DNA of 34,197 nucleotides from Candidatus Saccharimonadota bacterium (GTDB lineage: Bacteria > Patescibacteriota > Saccharimonadia > Saccharimonadales > UBA4665). Location: the NCBI GenBank assembly GCA_014378615.1, contig JACMNI010000032.1, positions 1-34,197 of the forward strand. The letters run 5' to 3'. How positions within the stretch are numbered: position 1 is the stretch's first letter; every line of letters begins with the position of its first letter. Below, in pieces: positions 8,719 through 15,666 of this stretch. The notes below the pieces were generated by a model that worked only from the letters and a program-made list of their open reading frames with translations, did not search any database and was not told the origin of the DNA. The position numbers were made by a program, and so were the translations under genes.

Positions 8719-9375
8719 TTATTGCCACTGTAGTACTATTTTTTCTATCGTTTCCATTATGGTCTGATGGTCAGGCATTTCGTTGTCGTCATAATAATGA
8801 TTGGTGTCCATGTATTCTTCCACAACGCTGAGACAATTTATTTCGTCGGCCGTTATATGCATGCGGTCAATTGCTCGAACGCTGGCTAGCGGTGTTGCCA
8901 CGATTAGCTTTTCTATCCGAATAGGCTTTAGAAATTGCAGGGCCATTTCCAGACCGAAGCTGTCTTTGAACCCGTCGGAAGCTAAGATAATATTATGGCC
9001 CCGCAGTAATTCGCGGTTAATATGGCCGCCACTGCCCAAAAGGCCATTCATTTTGTGAAAGGTGCTAAGTTTTTCTTGTTCGATCGTGCTGTGGAACTCG
9101 CTGGTTAGCTCGTCGAGTTCCCCGTCCGACATGCTTTTATTGTAGCTAAACGTCCCGTCTTCCAGCATGGCACCGATGGCGACGGGCTCGCGCGGCAGTT
9201 TGATCTCTTCGATCATGAGCATCGTTAGCACGCAGTGCAGCTGGGAAGCAATTTGCGCGCCAATGAGCACGCCGCCGTCACCTATGCCTATGACGGCGCA
9301 GTTTTCGTAACGATACTTAGGAACAAGTTGTGCAGCCAGCATGCGACCGGCTTGCACCCGAGAGGCAAAATACAT
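8719..9375 (-). CDS. Phosphoribosyltransferase-fold protein, degenerate PRPP loop
   Basis: YENCAVIGIGDGGVLIGAQIASQL and EEIKLPREPVAIGAMLEDG match the PRTase-like family; loop position reads IILASDGFKDSFGLEMAL. Confidence 0.65.
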   Translation of the reverse strand: MYFASRVQAGRMLAAQLVPKYRYENCAVIGIGDGGVLIGAQIASQLHCVLTMLMIEEIKLPREPVAIGAMLEDGTFSYNKSMSDGELDELTSEFHSTIEQEKLSTFHKMNGLLGSGGHINRELLRGHNIILASDGFKDSFGLEMALQFLKPIRIEKLIVATPLASVRAIDRMHITADEINCLSVVEEYMDTNHYYDDNEMPDHQTIMETIEKIVLQWQ

Positions 9376-9381
9376 ACCAGT

Positions 9382-9387
9382 AGTGTA
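9382..9387 (-). promoter_or_regulatory. -10-like TACACT 6 nt before start of PRTase-like gene
   Basis: TACACT-actggt-ATG on minus strand. Confidence 0.5.
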
Positions 9388-9416
9388 GCGGAATTGCTAG
9401 TGCTTTGCACTGTTAC

Positions 9417-10136
9417 TTACAATTTGCGGAGTAGATAAAAACGTTCGCGGTTGCCTTTAGCCCCCGCCACTTCGGAATCGGCTTTATCTATAATACTAAA
9501 GCTGTGCAGCGCCCAATCTTCAAAATCTTTAAGAATCTGACGGCGGATTTTGTCGTTTTTAATAACGCCTTTGTGCTTCAGATTACTCGCTCCTGCTTCG
9601 AATTGGGGCTTAACCATAAGCGCCAACTGAGTCGCTGGCGTGATCTGCTGCAGAATGCTGGGGAGTAATTCGCGCAGGCTTATAAATGACACATCGGCAA
9701 CGACAATATCAATGTTCTCAGTGGTCTTGAAGTTTCGGATATCGGTTTTTTCATGAAGCTCTATGCGCGGGTCACCCTGCAGGCTTGGATGAAGCTGATT
9801 AGAGCCGACCTCGACCGCAAAGACTTTACGGGCACCGTGCTGGAGGGCGTAATCCGTAAAACCACCAGTACTGCTACCGACGTCTAAAACTGTTTTGTCA
9901 CGAAAATCGAGTTTAAGGACTTGGGCAATTGACGCCAGCTTAAGACCGGCGCGGCTAACATATTGCTCGGTGGCTGTGAGTTTGAGAACGGCTACTTCCC
10001 CGACCATGGTTCCGGCTTTAGTCTCCACGCGGCCATTTACGGTCACTTTGCCGAGCTTAACATAACTCTCTGCTTGGCTACGAGTGGTAACAAGTCCGCG
10101 TTGGACCAAGGCTTGGTCGAGGCGTGATTTGGGCAT
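9417..10136 (-). CDS. tlyA: TlyA family rRNA (cytidine-2'-O)-methyltransferase
   Basis: S4 domain RLDQALVQRGLVTTRSQAESYVKLGKVTVNG; VLDVGSSTGGFTDYALQHGA SAM motif. Confidence 0.93.
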   Translation of the reverse strand: MPKSRLDQALVQRGLVTTRSQAESYVKLGKVTVNGRVETKAGTMVGEVAVLKLTATEQYVSRAGLKLASIAQVLKLDFRDKTVLDVGSSTGGFTDYALQHGARKVFAVEVGSNQLHPSLQGDPRIELHEKTDIRNFKTTENIDIVVADVSFISLRELLPSILQQITPATQLALMVKPQFEAGASNLKHKGVIKNDKIRRQILKDFEDWALHSFSIIDKADSEVAGAKGNRERFYLLRKL

Positions 10137-10703
10137 TTATTCCTTCACGCGTTCGCGGTAAGCGCCGGTGGCGGTATCGACGGACAAGATGTCGCCTTGC
10201 TTTATGAAAGCTGGGACCTTGATGGTGATTCCGGTTTCCAGCGTGGCCTCTTTAGTAATAGAGCTGCTAGTGTCACCCTTGACGGCGTCTTCAGTATAGG
10301 TAACTCGCAATGGAACATTTTTTGGTAGTTCAACGTTGATGGCGATGTTGTTAAAGAATTGAAGACTAACTTTGTCGCCCTCTTTTAAGTAACCTGCCCC
10401 GTCACCAAGCAAATCGGCGGCGATTTCGAATTGTTCGAAGCTGTCTTCGTTCATAAAGTAGAACTTAGATCCATCGGTGTAGAGGTATTGGACGTTTTGG
10501 TTAGAAACATCAGCGCGGTCGAGTTGTTCGTTGCCCTTGAAAGTCTTCTCCAGTACTTTGCCATCGAGTAAACTCTTTATGCGTACATTAACAATCGAAC
10601 CACCGCGGCCCATAACTTTCTGGTTGTAATCGACAACGCGAAAAGGCTCGCCTTCCCACTGGAAAAGCGTGCCTTTTTTTAGCTCAGTAATACTTAAAGC
10701 CAT
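10137..10703 (-). CDS. efp: Elongation factor P
   Basis: KKGTLFQWEGEPFRVVDYNQKVMGRGGSIVNVRIKSLLDGKVLEKTF; C-terminal GITIKVPAFIKQGDILSVDTATGAYRERV. Confidence 0.95.
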   Translation of the reverse strand: MALSITELKKGTLFQWEGEPFRVVDYNQKVMGRGGSIVNVRIKSLLDGKVLEKTFKGNEQLDRADVSNQNVQYLYTDGSKFYFMNEDSFEQFEIAADLLGDGAGYLKEGDKVSLQFFNNIAINVELPKNVPLRVTYTEDAVKGDTSSSITKEATLETGITIKVPAFIKQGDILSVDTATGAYRERVKE

Positions 10704-10711
10704 GCAGCCTC

Positions 10712-10915
10712 CTAGTTACTAGCTACGAATGGTAGTAGAGCGATGTGGCGTGCACGCTTGATAGCGGTGCTGAGGCGGCGCTGTTGGCTTTCAGTCAGTC
10801 CAGTTTTCTTGCGAGACTCGATCTGTCCGTACATGTTTACGTAGCGTTGTAGGGTCTTGAAATCTTTGTAGTCAAAAAAGGCTACGTCAGTTCGGTGTTT
10901 AAAAATCTTGGCCAT
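10712..10915 (-). CDS. rpsR: 30S ribosomal protein S18
   Basis: FFDYKDFKTLQRYVNMYGQIESRKKTGLTESQQRRLSTAIKRARHIALLPF. Confidence 0.96.
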   Translation of the reverse strand: MAKIFKHRTDVAFFDYKDFKTLQRYVNMYGQIESRKKTGLTESQQRRLSTAIKRARHIALLPFVASN

Positions 10916-10959
10916 ATTTATCCTTTAGGTTAAGTGTGGGCCGCCTACGCGGCCCGTCA

Positions 10960-11445
10960 TTAGAATGGAATGTCGTCGAGGTTGATGGGTTCGTCGCCGA
11001 TGTCTTCGATGACGACGTCATCTTTTTTCTGAGATGGAGCTGGCTTACTGCTACCGGCGTTGGAATTACCGCCACCGTGGCTGTTGCCGCCTTCGCTACC
11101 TTCGTTGCCTTCGCCGCGAGCGTCTAAGAATGTGACGTCGCTAGCGAGGACTTCTACTTTGTTGCGCTTAACGCCGTCTTGTTCCCAAGAGCGACTTTGC
11201 AGCCGACCCTGTACAAGGCAGCGGCGGCCCTTACTTAAGTACTGGGCGACGCGCTCAGCCAGTGGACCCCACGACGTAATGTCGATGTAGTCGGTGGCTT
11301 CTTGCCAGGCGCCGCTCTGGTCTTTGTAACTGCGGTTTAGGGCCAGACTAAAACTGGTGACGTTTTGGCCGGTTGGCGTTTGACGCAGTTCGGGGTCACG
11401 GGTTAGGTTTCCCATTAGAGTTACTTGATTTAAGCTTCGTGCCAT
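10960..11445 (-). CDS. ssb: Single-stranded DNA-binding protein
   Basis: MARSLNQVTLMGNLTRDPELRQTPTGQNVTSFSLALNR OB fold; acidic tail ending LDDIPF. Confidence 0.96.
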   Translation of the reverse strand: MARSLNQVTLMGNLTRDPELRQTPTGQNVTSFSLALNRSYKDQSGAWQEATDYIDITSWGPLAERVAQYLSKGRRCLVQGRLQSRSWEQDGVKRNKVEVLASDVTFLDARGEGNEGSEGGNSHGGGNSNAGSSKPAPSQKKDDVVIEDIGDEPINLDDIPF

Positions 11446-11561
11446 TACTGACTCCTTTTCTTATAAGACATATGTCTTGCTTAGTTGATGTATTCCTACC
11501 CTACTCTTCCGCCACTCAAGTCGTCAAGAAACGGGTAAAATATTTAAGCGTTAGTTAAGAA

Positions 11562-11966
11562 TTACTCTTCTGAATCTTCTTTGTCGCCGTCGTCACCACG
11601 GTCACCGCGCTTAGCGGCTTGATTGGCCTTAACCTGCTTGGCAGCTTCGGCTTTGGCGATAGCGGCTAGATCTGGCTTAGTGATGAGGAAACGGATAACC
11701 TCGTCGGTAATGTTGAGGGTGCTTTCCACCTTCATAACACCTTCGCCGGGCATTTCTACGGTGTAAAAAACGTACACAGCGTAGTCGTTACCTTTAATGC
11801 TGTAGTTAAGCTTGCGCTTACCCCAGTTATCAGTAGCGGTTATTTTGCCACCGTTATCGGTAACAATCTTTGTAACGCGGTCCTCAGCCTTGCTCAGGTC
11901 GACTTCCAGGTCTGGGTGATATAACACCGCAATTTCGTATTGATTTGTCAAAAAAGACCCCTTCAT
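11562..11966 (-). CDS. rpsF: 30S ribosomal protein S6 (start uncertain: ATG 11966 or TTG 11951)
   Basis: YEIAVLYHPDLEVDLSKAEDRVTKIV...NWGKRKLNYSIKGNDYAVYVFYTVE; canonical rpsF-ssb-rpsR order. Confidence 0.93.
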   Translation of the reverse strand: MKGSFLTNQYEIAVLYHPDLEVDLSKAEDRVTKIVTDNGGKITATDNWGKRKLNYSIKGNDYAVYVFYTVEMPGEGVMKVESTLNITDEVIRFLITKPDLAAIAKAEAAKQVKANQAAKRGDRGDDGDKEDSEE

Positions 11967-12061
11967 ACGGTTACCATACCACTAGTGTATGGACAGCCCA
12001 TGTGCACGAGTGGCCATGAGCTGAAGTTGATAGTGACCTAATTATATCCTATTTCAATCTG

Positions 12062-12970
12062 TTAAGCAACACGCGCCAGACGCACTTCACGGGTGCGATT
12101 GAGGTAGCCCTTGGTCAATACCTGACCGACCTGGCCGGCTGCAATTTGGACTTTAATATCGGGACGAAAGGGCCAGTAATCTTCGGGGATATTCTGTAAG
12201 GCGTCCAAGTGCATCAGAATGCCGCCTAATTCACGTAGCAGGGCTTCTCGTACCATTTCCTGCTGTTCCTCGTTATAACCACCCCGACGAAGTTCTTCTC
12301 TAGCAAATAGCCTTTGGTGACTAACAGTCTGGCGGGCTGCCATGAAGAAATCACCAACTACTTCCCACGCCCTGAGTGTATAGCGCATGACTTCGGGGTC
12401 TGGCATTGGCGGCGTTTCTGATACCGCGTGGATCCAGTTATGAAAAACTCGCTGTACTCGTATTACATTGCTGCCGTGTTCACGAAAAATGTAGGCCGGT
12501 ACACCCGATGATTTTTGGGCTTCCACATAGTTTGCCCGTGGCCAGCATAAATGGTGTCTATCAGGCTTTCCAAGCCAGTGGAAGGATGGGTCTATAGTCT
12601 CTAAAACCTGGGCTATAAATGCTTTGTCGTCTATCAAACCCTTACCGTTAAGAACGGGTATAATCTTATGCTTTCTAGGGTCGATTAGCCGAAACTGAGC
12701 CGCCGGTAGGCCATCTAGATGCGCCCGCACTACTTCTTCTGCCGAGCCGCGAGGTGCTTCCAGTGTCGTATCGATTAGTTCTTGTGAAGTTATTTCAGCA
12801 GGAGATAAAGCGCCTATTGCAATAAATTCCGGTTCATCTGATTCAAGCAGACTGGCTGCTATAGAGCGAATCAAAAAGCCCCTGTCGTGTTCGACAGGGG
12901 CTGGTGTAAGCGCAGCGAGTTCAGCGTTCGTTCCTGGTGGAGTTAGACGCTGAATACTCACTACGCTCAT
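12062..12970 (-). CDS. Uncharacterised protein (302 aa), possible divergent HNH-like motif
   Basis: Long ORF with AAGGAG upstream; HHLCWPRANY...HGSNVIRVQRVFHNWIH resembles an HNH-like arrangement. GTG at 12961 gives better SD spacing than ATG 12970. Confidence 0.55.
   Translation of the reverse strand: MSVVSIQRLTPPGTNAELAALTPAPVEHDRGFLIRSIAASLLESDEPEFIAIGALSPAEITSQELIDTTLEAPRGSAEEVVRAHLDGLPAAQFRLIDPRKHKIIPVLNGKGLIDDKAFIAQVLETIDPSFHWLGKPDRHHLCWPRANYVEAQKSSGVPAYIFREHGSNVIRVQRVFHNWIHAVSETPPMPDPEVMRYTLRAWEVVGDFFMAARQTVSHQRLFAREELRRGGYNEEQQEMVREALLRELGGILMHLDALQNIPEDYWPFRPDIKVQIAAGQVGQVLTKGYLNRTREVRLARVA
12873..12902 (-). terminator. Intrinsic-terminator-like hairpin located within coding sequence
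   Basis: Minus-strand AGCCCCTGTCG-AACA-CGACAGGGGCT followed directly by TTTTT; perfect 11-bp stem. Confidence 0.5.
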
Positions 12971-13036
12971 CTCCTTTAGCAGTTTTTGTTCTTATGCTTA
13001 TAGTAGTCCTCGCCACTGCTTTTTGGCAAGCACGAT

Positions 13037-15286
13037 TTAGCGAGTCAGATATTCGTCTTCGTCGGACTGTTCTAAGTCGTCTACTGCCGCTCCTGGTGCG
13101 CCGCCACCAAAGACGTCATCGAGCGAGCTCACCAGCACTTCACGCGGTTTGTTGCCGGTTGCGGAGCTGACAATGCCTTGTTCTTCCATGGTGTCGATAA
13201 GCTTGGCGGCGCGGCCATAACCAATGCCGAGGCGTCGTTGTAGTAAGCTGGTACTGGCTTTACCACCGTCAATCACCACTCGTACGGCGTCGCGGTACAT
13301 GGGCTCTTCGCTGCCACTATTGCCGTTTGCGCTGTAGTCGGCCACAATCCCGCCCTTGCCGTTGAGTTGAACCGGTTGACTGACGACTTCGTCGTCGTAT
13401 TGTGGTGGGCGCTGCATCTTTAAGAATTCGGTGACCTTAGCGGTCTCTTCGTCTTCAATTAAAGCGGCCTGGACACGCTTTGGCTTCGGCATGTCGCTGG
13501 TAAGCAATAACATGTCACCACGGCCGAGCAGCTTTTCGGCGCCCATCTGGTCGATAATGGTTCGAGAATCAATCTGACTGGCCACAGTAAAAGCAATACG
13601 GGCCGGCACGTTGGCTTTAATAAGACCGGTTATGACGTCGACCGACGGACGCTGCGTAGCCAGGACCAGGTGAATACCAGCGGCGCGGGCCTTCTGGGCT
13701 AAGCGGACAATTAAAGCTTCAACGTCACGAGCGGCCATCATCATCAGGTCGGCCAACTCATCTATTACAATCACGATGTAGGGCATGCCCTCTTCTTGTT
13801 TGAGGTTGTTATATTCACTAATATTGCGTTTGCCCACCTCGGCCATGGCACGCAGTCGGCGCTCCATTTCGGCCACAGCCCACTTGAGCGCGCTTATACA
13901 CTTCTCGGGTTCGTTAATAACTGGTGTCAGCAAGTGCGGGATATCGTTGTAGGGCGCCATTTCCACCTGCTTCGGGTCAACTAAAATTAGCTTTAGGTCA
14001 GATGGCGAGTTGCGGTAGAGCAGACTCGTTAAGAACGTGTTGATCATGACTGACTTACCGGAACCGGTCTGACCAGCTACCAACAAGTGGGGCATTTTAG
14101 CGAGGTCAGCGACCACTGGCTTGCCGGCAATATCTTTACCGATAACAAAGGTTAGTGTACCTTCAATGTCGCCCCACTCTTTTGAGGTAAGCAAAGACGC
14201 CATGCGAACGGTAGCAGCTTTTTTATTCGGCACTTCTATACCGACGGCGCGCTTGCCCGGAATTGGTGCTTCCATCCGGATGGAATGGGCGGCTAGGTCG
14301 AGCGCCAAATTATTTTCAAGAGCGGTGATTTTTGTTAGCTTTACGCCGGTTGGTGGCTTCATGGTGTACTGGGTAACGCGCGGACCTATATTAGCGCCTT
14401 CCATCTCGACTTCTATATTGAAGTTAGCGAACGTGTCGTGGATAATCTGAGCGTTACCGTTGACATCCCCGGCGTCGGCTTTGTCTTGCTTTTGGTTTAG
14501 CAACGATAAAGCTGGGAACTGCCAGTTAGGGTCGCTGGCGATAGTAAGGGCGTCGTGGTTCTCATTAATAGTCAACTTCGCAGCAGTGTTACGCATGCTG
14601 CTCAGGCGCGGCGACTCTTTCTCTTTCTCAGCAGCCGCGGTTTCGGCGCTATGATGTACGACTGGGACTCCCTCATTAGTCTTAAAGCTACTGGCGACGG
14701 CACGGGTTTTGAGCGCCACTAAATCGGTCTCACCTGAGGCTTCACGTTCCGGGCGCTTTAATAAGGCAGCGGCGCTGGCCAACACGTGTAATGAGATACC
14801 AAGTGCAAAGAACAGCGTTAAAAGCGTCAGGACAATAAATAATAAGCTGGCTGGGAATTTATCGAGCGCGCTCAGCACCGCATTGCCAAGAATTCGACCA
14901 ACGCTGCCGCCGTGACCCCCAGTAACTTGGCCTAAACTATCTTTGTGGCTAAAAGCAACGTGTGCCCAAGCCGAAGAAAAGACCAGGACACCGAGCATAC
15001 TGGTAAATTTGCCGAATGGCATACGGTGGTCCTCATCTGTAAACTTAACGACACCCCAGTAGGCTAAGGCCGCCGGAACTAGGTAAGCCATCCAGCCAAA
15101 GGACCAATAAGCGGCTTGAAAGAGCCCTTTCGGTAGGCTGCCGCCGGTGCCGAAGCCGCCGAGTAATGCGAAAATTCCAAATAAAATTAATAGGATGGCG
15201 CCGCTATACGCCAAGAACGGTGAACGCTCGCGTTCTATTGGTGCTTCGACTTTGCGTTTTCTAGTTTGTGTTTTCTTTTTTGCCAT
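13037..15286 (-). CDS. ftsK: DNA translocase FtsK/SpoIIIE
   Basis: N-terminal TM helices; MPHLLVAGQTGSGKSVMINTFLTSLL Walker A; C-terminal gamma domain ASTSLLQRRLGIGYGRAAKLIDTMEEQGIV. Confidence 0.96.
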   Translation of the reverse strand: MAKKKTQTRKRKVEAPIERERSPFLAYSGAILLILFGIFALLGGFGTGGSLPKGLFQAAYWSFGWMAYLVPAALAYWGVVKFTDEDHRMPFGKFTSMLGVLVFSSAWAHVAFSHKDSLGQVTGGHGGSVGRILGNAVLSALDKFPASLLFIVLTLLTLFFALGISLHVLASAAALLKRPEREASGETDLVALKTRAVASSFKTNEGVPVVHHSAETAAAEKEKESPRLSSMRNTAAKLTINENHDALTIASDPNWQFPALSLLNQKQDKADAGDVNGNAQIIHDTFANFNIEVEMEGANIGPRVTQYTMKPPTGVKLTKITALENNLALDLAAHSIRMEAPIPGKRAVGIEVPNKKAATVRMASLLTSKEWGDIEGTLTFVIGKDIAGKPVVADLAKMPHLLVAGQTGSGKSVMINTFLTSLLYRNSPSDLKLILVDPKQVEMAPYNDIPHLLTPVINEPEKCISALKWAVAEMERRLRAMAEVGKRNISEYNNLKQEEGMPYIVIVIDELADLMMMAARDVEALIVRLAQKARAAGIHLVLATQRPSVDVITGLIKANVPARIAFTVASQIDSRTIIDQMGAEKLLGRGDMLLLTSDMPKPKRVQAALIEDEETAKVTEFLKMQRPPQYDDEVVSQPVQLNGKGGIVADYSANGNSGSEEPMYRDAVRVVIDGGKASTSLLQRRLGIGYGRAAKLIDTMEEQGIVSSATGNKPREVLVSSLDDVFGGGAPGAAVDDLEQSDEDEYLTR

Positions 15287-15323
15287 CGATTTTGTTTATT
15301 ATACCCTGTTAACTGCTTATGGT

Positions 15324-15578
15324 CTAGCCGTTTTCTGACGGCGGTTGTTGCCCTCTTGCCTGTATCAGCCTACCTGTTTCCACGGCCTTTTCGAGTAAGG
15401 CGATTTGCTCAATCTGTATAGCTGTGGAGATTCCAGGGTCGACGCTGCTGCGGGCAACATCTAATCTATCAACTAACATATCCAGTACTTTGCTACCAGT
15501 GCTCTGGTGGCGTAATGCGGGGTCAACTAAAGAGTCTTGGAAGGGTGTGCGTTCTTCCGGCGATGATGAGCTGGTCAT
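15324..15578 (-). CDS. Small uncharacterised protein (84 aa)
   Basis: ORF with TATAGT 6 nt upstream of ATG. Confidence 0.5.
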   Translation of the reverse strand: MTSSSSPEERTPFQDSLVDPALRHQSTGSKVLDMLVDRLDVARSSVDPGISTAIQIEQIALLEKAVETGRLIQARGQQPPSENG

Positions 15579-15584
15579 TGGTAT

Positions 15585-15590
15585 ACTATA
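15585..15590 (-). promoter_or_regulatory. -10-like TATAGT 6 nt before 84-aa ORF
   Basis: TATAGT-atacca-ATG on minus strand. Confidence 0.45.
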
Positions 15591-15666
15591 GCAATTTTTA
15601 CATCTATTGTCAACGAGCTAATGCTTTTTATGTATAGATAGCTAGGACTGTTTCGACCGAGCGTGA

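Noticed and set aside
11967-12061. S6:S18 autoregulatory RNA leader upstream of rpsF
   Set aside because: Could not identify a convincing stem with bulged CCG; the inferred leader is very short.
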